64,000 nucleotides of DNA from Penium margaritaceum (lineage: Eukaryota; Streptophyta; Zygnematophyceae; Desmidiales; Peniaceae). The notes beneath the pieces were generated by a model. It searched no databases. It was not told where the DNA came from and saw nothing but the letters and a program-made list of their open reading frames with translations. The stretch covers positions 43,973 to 107,972 of the forward strand of contig SZWC01004741.1 of the NCBI GenBank assembly GCA_023375785.1. The letters run 5' to 3'. The stretch's first letter is position 1. The number at the start of each line of letters is the position of its first letter. This document shows positions 1 to 13,100 of this stretch, piece by piece. Made by a program: the position numbers and the translations under genes.

Positions 1-3000
1 ACAGAAACCAAAGCTGGGTCACAAAAACCAAAGCTGGGTCACATAAACCAAAGGCGGGTCACAGAAACCAACGCCAAGTCACATTAACCAAAGCCGGGTC
101 ACATTAACCAATGCCGGGTCACAGAAACCACACTCAGGTCACAGAAACCAAAGCCGGATCACAAAAAACAAAGTGGGGTCACAACAACCAAAGCCGGAAC
201 ACAGAAACCAAAGCCGGGTCACAGAAAGCAAAGCCGGGTCACAGAGACCAAAGCATGGTCACAGACACCAAAGCCGGGTCACAGAAACCAAAGCCGGGTC
301 AAAGAAATCAAAGCCGGGTCACATAAACCAAAGCCGGGTCACAGAAACCAAAGCCAAGTCACAAAAACCAAAGACAATTCACGGAAACCAACGACGGGTC
401 ACATAAACAACACCCGGGTCACATAAACCAACGCCGGGTAACAAAAACGAAAGCCGGGTCACGGAAACCAAAGACGGGTCACATAAACCAAAGCCAGGTC
501 ACAGAAACCATTGCCGTGTCACATAAACCAAAGCCGGGTCACGGAAACCAAAGCCGGGTCACAGAAACTAAAGCCGGGTCACTGAAACCAAAGCAGGGTC
601 ACAGAAACCAAAGCCGGGTCCCGCAAACCAATGCCGGGTCACAGAAAGCAAAGCCGGGTCACAGAGACCAAAGCATGGTCACAGACACCAAAGCCGGGTC
701 ACAGAAACCAATGCCTGGCCACATAAACCAAAGCCGGGTCACAGAGGGTCCAAAGCCGGGTCACAGAAACCAAAGCTGGGTCACAGAAAGCAAAGCCGGG
801 TCACAGAGACCAAAGCATGGTCACAGACACCAAAGCCGGGTCACAGAAACCAATGCCTGGCCACATAAACCAAAGCCGGGTCACAGAGGGTCCAAAGCCG
901 GGTCACAGAAACCAAAGCTGGGTCACAGAAAGCAAAGCCGGGTCACAGAGACCAAAGCATGGTCACAGACACCAAAGCCGGGTCACAGAAACCAATGCCT
1001 GGCCACATAAACCAAAGCCGGGTCACAGAGGGTCCAAAGCCGGGTCACAGAAACCAAAGCTGGGTCACAGAAAGCAAAGCCGGGTCACAGAGACCAAAGC
1101 ATGGTCACAGACACCAAAGCCGGGTCACAGAAACCAATGCCTGGCCACATAAACCAAAGCCGGGTCACAGAGGGTCCAAAGCCGGGTCACAGAAACCAAA
1201 GCTGGGTCACAGAAAGCAAAGCCGGGTCACAGAGACCAAAGCATGGTCACAGACACCAAAGCCGGGTCACAGAAACCAATGCCTGGCCACATAAACCAAA
1301 GCCGGGTCACAGAGGGTCCAAAGCCGGGTCACAGAAACCAAAGCTGGGTCACAGAAAGCAAAGCCGGGTCACAGAGACCAAAGCATGGTCACAGACACCA
1401 AAGCCGGGTCACAGAAACCAATGCCTGGCCACATAAACCAAAGCCGGGTCACAGAGGGTCCAAAGCCGGGTCACAGAAACCAAAGCTGGGTCACAGAAAG
1501 CAAAGCCGGGTCACAGAGACCAAAGCATGGTCACAGACACCAAAGCCGGGTCACAGAAACCAATGCCTGGCCACATAAACCAAAGCCGGGTCACAGAGGG
1601 TCCAAAGCCGGGTCACAGAAACCAAAGCTGGGTCACAGAAAGCAAAGCCGGGTCACAGAGACCAAAGCATGGTCACAGACACCAAAGCCGGGTCACAGAA
1701 ACCAATGCCTGGCCACATAAACCAAAGCCGGGTCACAGAGGGTCCAAAGCCGGGTCACAGAAACCAAAGCTGGGTCACAGAAAGCAAAGCCGGGTCACAG
1801 AGACCAAAGCATGGTCACAGACACCAAAGCCGGGTCACAGAAACCAATGCCTGGCCACATAAACCAAAGCCGGGTCACAGAGGGTCCAAAGCCGGGTCAC
1901 AGAAACCAAAGCTGGGTCACAGAAAGCAAAGCCGGGTCACAGAGACCAAAGCATGGTCACAGACACCAAAGCCGGGTCACAGAAACCAATGCCTGGCCAC
2001 ATAAACCAAAGCCGGGTCACAGAGGGTCCAAAGCCGGGTCACAGAAACCAAAGCTGGGTCACAGAAAGCAAAGCCGGGTCACAGAGACCAAAGCATGGTC
2101 ACAGACACCAAAGCCGGGTCACAGAAACCAATGCCTGGCCACATAAACCAAAGCCGGGTCACAGAGGGTCCAAAGCCGGGTCACAGAAACCAAAGCTGGG
2201 TCACAGAAAGCAAAGCCGGGTCACAGAGACCAAAGCATGGTCACAGACACCAAAGCCGGGTCACAGAAACCAATGCCTGGCCACATAAACCAAAGCCGGG
2301 TCACAGAGGGTCCAAAGCCGGGTCACAGAAACCAAAGCTGGGTCACAGAAAGCAAAGCCGGGTCACAGAGACCAAAGCATGGTCACAGACACCAAAGCCG
2401 GGTCACAGAAACCAATGCCTGGCCACATAAACCAAAGCCGGGTCACAGAGGGTCCAAAGCCGGGTCACAGAAACCAAAGCTGGGTCACAGAAAGCAAAGC
2501 CGGGTCACAGAGACCAAAGCATGGTCACAGACACCAAAGCCGGGTCACAGAAACCAATGCCTGGCCACATAAACCAAAGCCGGGTCACAGAGGGTCCAAA
2601 GCCGGGTCACAGAAACCAAAGCTGGGTCACAGAAAGCAAAGCCGGGTCACAGAGACCAAAGCATGGTCACAGACACCAAAGCCGGGTCACAGAAACCAAT
2701 GCCTGGCCACATAAACCAAAGCCGGGTCACAGAGGGTCCAAAGCCGGGTCACAGAAACCAAAGCTGGGTCACAGAAAGCAAAGCCGGGTCACAGAGACCA
2801 AAGCATGGTCACAGACACCAAAGCCGGGTCACAGAAACCAATGCCTGGCCACATAAACCAAAGCCGGGTCACAGAGGGTCCAAAGCCGGGTCACAGAAAC
2901 CAAAGCTGGGTCACAGAAAGCAAAGCCGGGTCACAGAGACCAAAGCATGGTCACAGACACCAAAGCCGGGTCACAGAAACCAATGCCTGGCCACATAAAC

Positions 3001-4142
3001 CAAAGCCGGGTCACAGAAACCAAAGCCGGGTCACAGAAAGCAAAGCCGGGTCACAGAAACCAAAGCCGGGTCACAAAAACCAAAGCCAGGTGACAGGAAC
3101 CAAAGCCGGATCACAAAAACAAGAACCAGGTCACAACACCCAAAGCCATGTCACATAAACCAAAGCCAAGTCACAGAAACCAAAGCCGGGTCACATAATC
3201 CAAAGCTGGATCATAGCAAACCAAAGCCAGGTCACAAAAACCAAAGCCGGGTCACAGACACCAAAACCGGGTCAGAGAAACCAATGCCTGGTCACGGAAT
3301 CCATAGCCGAGTAACTGAAACCAAAGCCGGGTCACAGAAACCAAAGCCGGGTCATAGAGAGTAAAAGCCGGGCCTTCTAAACCAAAGCTGGGTCACAGAA
3401 ACCAAAACCAAGTCACAAAAACCAAAGCCGGGTCACAGAAACCAAAGGCGGTCCACAGAAACCAAATCCTGGTCTCAGAAACCAACGCCGGGTCACTGGA
3501 ACCAAAGCCGGGTCACATAAACCAAAGCCGGGTTACATAAACCAAAGCCGGGTCACAGAAACCAAAGCCGGATCACACAAACAAAAGCCGGGTCACAGAA
3601 ATCAAAGCCGATTTAAAGAACCCAATGCCAAGTCACATAAACCAAAGCCGGGTCACGAAAACCAAACCGGGGTCACATAATCCAAAGCCGGGTCACAGAA
3701 ACCAAAGCCAAATCACATAAACCAAAGCCGGGTCACAGAAACCAAAGCCGGGTCAACGAACCAAAACCGGAGCACAGCAACCAAAGCCCGAACATTGAAA
3801 CCAAAGCCGGGTCATAGAAACCAAAGCCGGGTCACAGAAACCAAAACCGGGCCATATAAACCAAAGCCGGGTCACATAAACAAAATCCGGATCACACAAA
3901 CCAAAGCCGGGACACATAAACCAAAGCGGAGTCACAAAAACCAAAGCCGGGTCACAGAAACCAAAGCCGTGTCACATGAACCAATGTCGGGTCACAGAAA
4001 CCGAAGCCGGGTCACAGAAACCAAAGCCGGGTCACAGAAACCAAAGCCGGGTCACAAAAACCAATGCCATGTGATAGAAACCAAAGCCGGATCACAGAAA
4101 CCAGAACCAGGTCACAAAAACCAAAGCCATGTCACAGAAACC
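1..4142 (+). repeat. 20-bp satellite array, forward orientation
   Basis: About 205 head-to-tail units of a 20-bp monomer, consensus CAAAGCCGGGTCACAGAAAC, with scattered substitutions (CACATAAACC, CACAAAAACC, GCTGGGTC) and occasional 19- or 22-bp units. Because 20 is not a multiple of 3, all three forward frames read the same 20-residue cyclic peptide, and the consensus has no stop codon. Long frames with starts here are therefore artefacts; I see no gene. The array passes directly into the 11-bp satellite at 4142/4143. Confidence 0.97.
640..3008 (+). repeat. 142-bp higher-order repeat in the 20-bp satellite (about 16 periods)
   Basis: A block of seven 20-bp-type units (six of 20 bp and one of 22 bp containing GAGGGTCC, total 142 bp) recurs at exact 142-bp spacing. 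The tag CATGGTCACAGACACC is at 674, 816, 958 and so on to 2946, giving 17 tags and 16 full periods. Copies look identical by eye, so amplification is recent compared with the diverged flanks. A single unamplified relative of the tag lies near 252. Copy number depends on the assembly. Confidence 0.95.
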
Positions 4143-7100
4143 AGTTGCGCCCTAGTTGTGCCCTAGTTGCGCGCTAGTTGTGTCCTACTTGTGCCCTACT
4201 TGCGCGCTAGTTGCGCATTAGTAGCGCCTTAGTTGCGCCCAATTTGTGCACTAGTTGCACCCTAGTTGCGCCCTAGTTGCGCCCTAGTTGTGCCATACTT
4301 GCGCTATAGTTGCACCCTAGTTGCACCCTACTTGCACCCTAGTTGCGTCCTAGTTGTACCCTAGTTGCACCTTAGTTGCAATCTAGTTGCGCCATACTTG
4401 CGCCCTAGTTGCGCCTTAGTGACGCCCTAGTTGCTCCCAACTTGCACACTAGTTGAACCCTAGTTGCGCCCTAGTTGCGCCCTAGTTGTACCCTAGTTGC
4501 GCCGTACTTGCGCCCTACTTGCGCCCTACATGCATCCTACTCGCACCCTAGTTGCGTCCTAGTTGCGTCCTACTTGTGCCCTATGTGCGTCCTAGTTACG
4601 TCCTAGTTGCACCCTAGTTGCGCCCTTATTGCGCCCTTATTGCATCAAACTTACACCCTACTGGCGTCCTACTTGCGCCCTAGTTGCGCCTCAGTTGGGC
4701 ACTAGCTACGCCCTAGTTGCCCCCAGTTGCCCCCTAATTGGGCCCTAGTTGCATCCTAGTTGCTCCTTAGTTGCGCCCTAGTTGCGCCCTAGTTGCGTCC
4801 AAGTTCCGCCCTAGTCGCGCCCTAGTCGCGCCCTAGTCGCGTTCTAGTTGCGCCTTAGTTGCGCCCTAGTTGCACCCTAGTTGCGCCCTAGTTGTGCCCT
4901 AGTTGCGCCCTAGTTGTGCCCTAGTTGCGTCCTAGTTGTGCCCTAGTTGCGTCCTAGTTGCGCCCTAGTTCCGCCCTATATATGCCCTAGTTGCGCCCTA
5001 GTTGTGCCTTACTTGCGCCCTAGTTGCTCTTTAGTTGCGCCCTAGTTACGTCCTAGTTGCGCCCTAGTTGCGCCTTGGTTGCGTCCTAGTTGCACCCTAG
5101 TTGCGCCCTAGTTGCGCCCTAGTTGCCCCCATTTGCGCCCTAATTGCGCCCTAGTTGCGTCCTAGTTGCGCCCTAGTTGTGCCATGGTTGTGCCCAAGTC
5201 GCGCCCTAGTCGCACCCTATTCGCGCCCTAGTCGCGTCCTAGTTGCGCCCTAGTTGTGCACTGGTTGCACCCTAGTTGCGCCCTAGTTGCGCCCTGCTTG
5301 CGCCCTAATTGTGCCCTAGTTGCAACATAGTTGCACCCTAGTTGCGCCCTAGTTGTGCCCTAGTTGCGCCCTAGTTGCGCCCAAGTCGTGCCCTAGTCGC
5401 GCCCCAGGCGCGCCCTAGTTGCGCCCTAGTTGCGCACCAGTTGCACCCTAGTTGCGCCCTAGTTGCGCCCTAGTTGCGCCCTAGTTGTGCCCTGGATGCG
5501 TCCTAGTTGCGCCCTAGTTGCGCCCTAGTTGCGCCCTAGTTGTGCCCTGGATGCGTCCTAGTTGCGCCCTAGTTGCACCCTAGTTGCCCCCTAGTTGCGT
5601 CCTAGTTGTACTCGGGCACCCTAGTTGCGCCCTAGTTGCGCCCTACTTGCACCCTAGTTGCACCCTAGTTACGCACTAGTTGCGCCCTAGTTGCGTCCTA
5701 GTTTCGCCCTAGTTGCACCCTACTTGCGCCCTATTGGCGCCTACTTTCGCCCTATTTGCGCCAAAGTTGGGCACTAGCTACGCCCTAGTTATCCCCTAGT
5801 TTCACCCTTAGTTGTGTCTTATTTACGCCCTAGTTGCGCCTTAGTTGCACCAAAGTTGCGCCCAACTTGCAGACTAGTTGCACCCTAGTTGCGCCCTAGT
5901 TGCGCCCTAGTTGCGCCCTAGTTGCACCCTAGTTGCGCCGTAGTAGTGCCCTAGTTGCGCCCTTGTTGCGCCCTAGTTGCGCCTTAGTTGCACCAAAGTT
6001 GCGCCCAACTTGCAGACTAGTTGCACCCTAGTTGCGCCCTAGTTGCGCCCTAGTTGCGCCCTAGTTGCACCCTAGTTGCGCCGTAGTAGTGCCCTAGTTG
6101 CGCCCTTGTTGCGCCCTAGTTGCGCCCTAGTTGCGCCCTAGTTGCGCCCTAGTTGCGCCCTAGTTGCGCCCTATTTGCGCCCTAGTTGCGCCCTAGTTGC
6201 GTCCTAGTTGCGCCATAATTGCGCCCTAATTGCGCCTAGTTGCATCCTAGTTGCGCCCTTGTTGCGCCTTAGTTATGCCCTAGTTGCGCCCTACTTGCAC
6301 CTTTCTTGTGGCCTGATGAGCCCTACTTGCACCCTAGTTGCGTCTTAGTTGCTTCCTAGTTGTGCCCTAGTTGCGCCCTTCTTGCGCCCTTGTTGCCCCA
6401 TGTTTACACCCTATTGGTGTCCTACTTGCGCCATAGTTGCGCCTCAGTTGGGCACTAGCTACGCCCTAATTGTGTCCTAGTTGTGCCCTAGTTGCGTCTT
6501 ACTTGCACCCTACTTGCGCCCTAGTTGCACCCTAGTTGCGCACTACTTGCACCCTAGTTGCGCCCTAGTTGCGCCCTAGTTGCGCCCTAGTTGCACCCTA
6601 GTTGCACCCTGGTTGCGCACTAGTTGCAACCTACTTGCGCCCTACTTGCACCCTACTTGCGCCCTAGTTGCGCCTCAGTTGGGGACTAGCTCTGCCCTAG
6701 TTGTACCCTAGTTGCGCCCTAGTTGCGTCCTAGTTGTACCCTATTTGTACCCTAGTTGCGCCTTAGTTGCGCCCTAGTTGCGCCCTAGTTGCGCCCTAGT
6801 TGCGCCCTATTTGTGCCATAGTTGCGCCCTAGTTGCGCCCTAGTTGCGCCCTAGTTGCGCCCTAGTTGCGCCCTAGTTGCGCCCTAGTTGCGGCCAAGTC
6901 GAGCCCTTGTCGCGCCCTAGTTGCGCCCAAGTTGTGCCCAATTCGTGCCTTAGTTGCACCCTAGTTGTGCCATAGTTGTCCCTTAGTTCCCCCCAGTTAC
7001 GCCCTAATTGCAACCTAGTTGCGCCTTAGTTGCACCCTAGTTTCGCCCTAGATGCACACTAGTTCCGCCGTAGTTGTGTCCTAGTTGCGTCCTAGTTGCG

Positions 7101-10100
7101 CCCTTGTTGTGCCCTAGTGGCCCCCTAGTTGCACCCTTGTTGCGCCCGGACGCCCTAGTTGCACCCGAGTTACGCCCTACTTGCACCCTAGCTGCACCCT
7201 AGTTACGCACTAGTTGCGCCCTAGTTGCGTCCTAGTAGCGCCCTAGTTGCGACCTAGTTGTGCCTTACTTGCACCTGTCTAGCGCCTACTTGCGCCCTAG
7301 TTGCACCTCAGTTTGGGAACTAGCTACGCCCTAGTTGTCCCCTAGTTGTACCCTAGTTGCGTCCTACTTGCGCCCTAGTTGCGCCTTAGTTGCGCCCTAG
7401 TTGCGCCCAACTTGCACACTAGTTGCACCCAAGTTACGCCCTAGTTTCTCCCTAGTTGCGCCCTAGTTGCGCCCTGGTTGCGCCCTAGCTACGCCCTCGT
7501 TACGCCCTAGTTGCGCCCTAGTTGCGCCCTACTTGCGCCCTAGTTGCCTCTTGTTGCGCCCTAATTGTGCCCTAGTTGCGCCCTAATTGGGCACTAGTTG
7601 CGCCTTAGTTGTGCCCTAGGTACGCCCTTGTTGGGCCCTAGTTGCATCCTACTTGTGCCCCACTTGCGCTGTAGTTGCGTCCTACTTGTGCCCTACTTGT
7701 GCCCTACTTGCACCCTAGTTGCACCCTAGTTGCGCCCTAGTTGCGCCCTAGTTGCACCCTAGTTGCGCCCTAGTTGCACCCTAGTTGCACCCTAGTTGCG
7801 CCCTAGTTGCGCCCTTGTTGCACCCTAGTTGCGCCCTTGTTACGACTTACTTGCACCCTAGGTGCGTCCTAGTTGCACCCTAGCTGTACCCTAGTTGTGT
7901 CGTAGTCGCGCCCTAGTTGCACCCTAGTTGCGCCCTAGTTGCGTCCTAGTTGCACCATACTTGCGCCCTTATTGCACCCTACTTGCACCCTACTGGCAAC
8001 CTACTTGCACCCTAGTTGTACCTTAGTTGGACACTTGCTACGCTCTAGTTGTGCCCTAGTTGTGCCTTAGTTGCGTCATACTTGCGCCCTACTTGCGTGC
8101 TAGTTGCGCCTTAGTTGCGCCTTAGTTGCGCCGAGCTTGCACACTAGTTGCACCCTAGTTGTATCCTAGTTGCGCCCTAGTTGCACCCTAGTTGCGCTCT
8201 AGTTGCGCCCTGGTTGCACCCTACTTGCGCCCTAGTTGCGCCCTATTTGCACTCTAGTTGTACCCTACTTGCGCCCAAGTTGCGCCTAAGTTGCGCCCTA
8301 GTTGCGCCAAACTTGCAAACAATTTGCACCCTAGTTGCGCCCTAGTTGCACCCTATTTGCACCCTTATTGCGCCCTTGTTGCACAAAACTTACACCCTTC
8401 TGGTGCCCTACTTGCGTCCTAGTTGCGCCTTAGTTGGGCACTAGCTACGACCTAGTTGTGCCCTAGTTGCGTCCTACTTGCGTCTTACTTGCACCCTACT
8501 TGCACCCTAGTTGCACCCTAGTTGCGCCATACTTGCACCCTAGTTGCGCCCTAGTTGCGCCCTAGCTGCGCCCTGAGTGCGCGCCCTAGTTGCACACAAG
8601 TTTGACCCTGCTTGCGCCTTACTTGCACCCTACTTGCGCCCTACTTGTGCCTCAGATGGGCACTAGCTACGCCCTAGTTGTACCCTAGTTGTGCCCTAGG
8701 TGCGTCCTACTTGTGCCCTATTTGCGCCATAGCTGCGCCTTAGTTTCGCCCTAGTTGCGCCCTAGTTGCGCCCTAGGTGCACCCTAGTTGCGCCCTAGTT
8801 GCGCCCTAGTTGTGCCCTAGTTGCGCCCTAGTTGCGCCCAAGTTACGCCCTAGTTGCGCCCTAGTTGTCCCCAGTTACGCCCTAATTGCGCCCTAGTTGC
8901 GCCCTAGTTGCGCCTTAGTTGCGCCCTAGTTGCGCCCTAGTTGCGCCCAAGTCGCGTCCTAGTCGCGCCCTAGTCGCGCCCTAGTCGCGCCCTAGTCGCG
9001 CCCTGGTCGCGCCCTAGTTGCACCTTAGTTGCGCCCTAGTTGCACCCTAGTTGCGTCCTAGTTGCGCCCTAGTTGGGCCCTAGTTGTGCCCTAGTTGCGT
9101 CCTAGTTGCACCCTAGTTGCGCCCTAGTTGCGCCCTAGTTGTGCCCTACATGTGCCCTAGTTGCGCCCTAGTTGCGCACAACTTGCGCCCAAGTTCCGCC
9201 CTAGTTGCGCCCTACTTGCGCCCTAGTTGCGCCCTACTCTCGCCCTAGTTGCGCCTCAGTTGGGCACTAGTTACGCCCTAGTTGTACCCTAGTTGCGCCC
9301 TAGTTGCGTCCTGCTTGTGCCCTACTTGCATCCTAGTTGAGCCTTAGTTGCAGCTTAGTTGCGCTTTAGTTACGCCTTAGTTGCGCCCTAGATGCACCCA
9401 AGTTGCGCCCTAGTTGCGCCCTAGTTGCACCCTAGTTCCGCCCTAGTTGCACCCTAGTTGCGCCCTAGTTGCGTCCTACTTGTGCCCTACTTGCACCCTA
9501 GTTGCGCCCTAGTTGCACCCTAGTTGCGCCCTAGTTGCGTCCTACTTGTGCCCTACTTGCACCCTAGTTGCGCCCTAGTTGCACCCTAGTTGCGCCCTAG
9601 TTGCGTCCTACTTGTGCCCTACTTGCACCCTAGTTGCGCCCTAGTTGCACCCTAGTTGCGCCCTAGTTGCGCCCTAGATGCACCCTAGTTCCGCCCTAGT
9701 TGCACCCTAGTTGCGCCCTAGTTGCGCCCTAGTTGTGCCCTACATGTGCCCTAGTTGCGCCCTAGTTGCGCACAACTTGCGCCCAAGTTCCGCCCTAGTT
9801 GCGCCCTACTTGCGCCCTAGTTGCGCCCTACTCTCGCCCTAGTTGCGCCTCAGTTGGGCACTAGTTACGCCCTAGTTGTACCCTAGTTGCGCCCTAGTTG
9901 CGTCCTACTTGTGCCCTACTTGCACCCTAGTTGAGCCTTAGTTGCACCTTAGTTGCGCTTTAGTTACGCCTTAGTTGCGCCCTAGATGCACCCAAGTTGC
10001 GCCCTAGTTGCGCCCTAGATGCACCCTAGTTCCGCCCTAGTTGCACCCTAGTTGCGCCCTAGTTGCGCCATAGTTGTGTCATAGTTGCGCCCTAGTTGTG

Positions 10101-13100
10101 CCCTAGTTACACCCTTGTTGCGTCCTTGTTGCGTCCTCGTTGCGACCTCGTTGCGCCATCGCTATGCCCTTGCGGCGCTCAAGTTGCGCCCTAGTTGTGC
10201 CCTTGTTACGCCCTAGTTGTGCCCCACTTGTGCCGTAGTTGCGCCATACTTGCGCCTTACTTGCGCCCTACTAGCGCCCTAGTTGCACCCTGGTTGTGTC
10301 CTAGTTGCGCCCTAGTTGCGCCCTAGTTGCGCCCTAGTTGCGCCCTAGTTGCGCCCAAGTTGCGCCCTAGTTGCGCCCTAAATGCGCCCTAGTTGCGCCC
10401 GAGTCGCGTCCTAGTCGCGCCCTAGTCAGGCCCTAGTTGCGCTCTAGTTGCACTCTATTTGCGCCCTTATTGCACCCTAAATGCACCCTACTGGCACCCT
10501 TATTGCGCCCTAGTGCCTTAGGTGGGCACTAGCTACGCCCTAGTTGTGCCCGAGTTGCGCCCTAGTTGCGTCCTACTTGTGCCCTACTTGCGCGCTAATT
10601 GCGCCTTAGTTGCGCCTTAGTTGGACCAATCTTGCACACTAGTTGCACCCTAGTTGCGCCCCAGTTGCGCCCTAGATGTGCACTAGTTCTGCCCTAGTTG
10701 CACCCTACTTGCGCCCTAGTTGCGCCCTAGTTGCGCCCTAGTTGCGCCCTAGTTGCGCCCTAGTTGCGCCCTACTTGCGCCCTACTCTCGCCCTCGTTGC
10801 GCCTTAGTTGGGCACTAGCTACGCCCTAGTTGTACCCTAGTTGCGCCCAAGGTGCGTCTCACTTGTGCCCTACTTGCGCCCTAGTTGCACATTAGCTGTA
10901 CCTTAGTTGCGCCTTAGTTACGCCTTAGTTGCATCCTAGTTGCGCCCAAGTTGCGTCCTAGTTGCACCCTAGTTGCACCCTAGTTGCGCCCTAGTTGCGC
11001 CCTAGTTGCGCCCTAGTTGCCCCCTAGTTGCGCCCTAGTTGCGCCGTTGTTGTGCCCTTGTTGCGCCCTCGTTGCGCCCTCGTTGCGCCCTCGTTTAGCC
11101 CTCATTGCGCTCAAGTTACGCCCTAGTTCTGCCCTTGTTACGCCCTAGTTGTGCCCTAGTTGCGCCCTAGTTGCGCCCTAGTTCGCCCTAGTTGCGCCCT
11201 AGTTGCGCCCTAAATGTGCCCTAGGTGCGCCCTAGTCAGGCCCTAGTTGCGCCCTAGTTACGCTCTAGTTGTACCCTATTTGCACCCTTATTGCACCCTA
11301 CTTGCGCCCTACTGGCACCCTTCTTGCGTCCTAGTTGTGCCTTAGTTGGGCACTAGCTACGCCCTAGTTGTGCCCTAGTTGCGCCCTAGTTGCGTCCTAC
11401 TTGTGCCCTACTAGCATGCTAGTTGCGCCTTAGTTGCGCCTTAGTTGCGCCCAACTTGCACACTAGTTGCACCCTAGTTGCGCCCTAGTTGCGCCCTGGT
11501 TGTGCCATATTTACGCCCTAGTTGCGCCCTGGTTGCGTCCCGGTTGCGCCCTAGTTGTGCCCTAGGGTGCAAGTAGGGTGCCAGTAGGGCGCAAGTAGGG
11601 TGCAACTAGGGCGTAACGAGGGCGTAGCTAGGGCGCAACTAGGGCGCGACTAGGGCGCAACTAGGGCGCAACTAGGGCACAACTAGGGCGCAACTAGGGT
11701 ACAACTAGCGCGCACTTAGGGCGCAAATAGGGCGCAACTAGGGCGCAACAAGGGCACAACTAGGGCGCAACTAGGGCGCAACTAGGGTGCAACTAGAGTG
11801 CAACTAGGGCGTAACCAGGGTGCAACTAGGGCGCAACTAGGGTGCAACGAGGGTGCAACAATGGCGCAATAAGGGCGCAACTAGGGCGCAACTAGGGTGC
11901 AACGAGGGCGCAACAAGGGCGCAATTAGGGCGCAACTAGGGCGCAACTAGGGCGCAATGAGGGTGCAACGAGGATGCAAGTAGGGCGCAACTAGGGTGCA
12001 ACTATGGTACAACTAGGGCGTAACTAGGGTGCAACTAGGGCGCAACTAGGGCGCAACGAGGGCGCAACTAGGGCGCAACTAGGGCGCAACGAGGGCGCAA
12101 CTAGGGCGCAACTAGGGCGCAACGAGGGCGCAACTAGGGCGCAACTAGGGCGCAACTAGGGTGCAACTAGAGTGCAACTAGGGCGTAACCAGGGTGCAAC
12201 TAGGGCGCAACTAGGGTGCAACGAGGGTGCAACAATGGCGCAATAAGGGCGCAACTAGGGCGCAACTAGGGTGCAACTAGGGCACAACTAGGGCACAACT
12301 AGGGTGCGACTAGGGCGCAACTAGGGCGCAGCTAAGGCGTAGCTAGGGCGCAACTAAGGCGCAACTAGGGCGCAACAAAGGCGCAACTAGGGCACAAGTA
12401 GGACACAAGTAGGACGCAACTAGGATGCAACTAGGGTATAACTAGGGCGTAGCTAGTGTCCAACTGAGGTGCAACTAGGACGCAAGTAGGGCGCCAATAG
12501 GGTGTAAGTAGGGTGCAATAAGGGAACAAGAAGGGTGCAACCAGGGTGCAACTAGGACGCATCTAGGGCGCAAGTAGGGCGCAAGTAGGGCGATTTGAGG
12601 ACGCAAGTAGGGTGCAGGTATGGCGCAACTAGGGCATAACTAAGGCACAACTAGGGCGCAACTAGGACGCAACTAGGGCATGTCTGGGGTGCAACTAGGC
12701 CGCAAATAGGGCACAACCAGGGCGCAACTAGGGCGCAATGTGAACGTAACTAGGGCGCAACTACGGTGCAACTAGGGCGCAATGAGGGTGCAACGAGGAT
12801 GCAATTAGGGCGCAACTAGGGTGCAACTATGGTACAACTAGGGCGTAACTAGGGTGCAACTAGGGTGCAACTAGTGTGCAAGTTGGGCGCAACTAGGGCG
12901 CAACTAAAGCGCAACTAGGGCACAAGTAGGATGCAACTATGGTGCAACTAGGGGACAACTAGGGCGTAGCTAGTGCCCAACTGAGGCGCAACTAGGACGC
13001 AAGTAGGCGCCAGAAAGGTGCAAGCAGGGCGCAACTACGGCGCAACTAGGGCGCAACTAGGACGCAACTAGGGCACAACTAGTGCGAAACTAGGGTGCAA

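Noticed and set aside
817-3158. Series of identical ~111-codon open frames in the 142-bp repeat
   Set aside because: They are one repeat read many times. The 20-bp monomer has no stop in any forward frame, so openness carries no coding information. No promoter, no codon bias, no non-repeat domain.
1-4142. CRISPR array
   Set aside because: Units are contiguous 20-mers with no unique spacers, no leader and no cas genes, in eukaryotic DNA.
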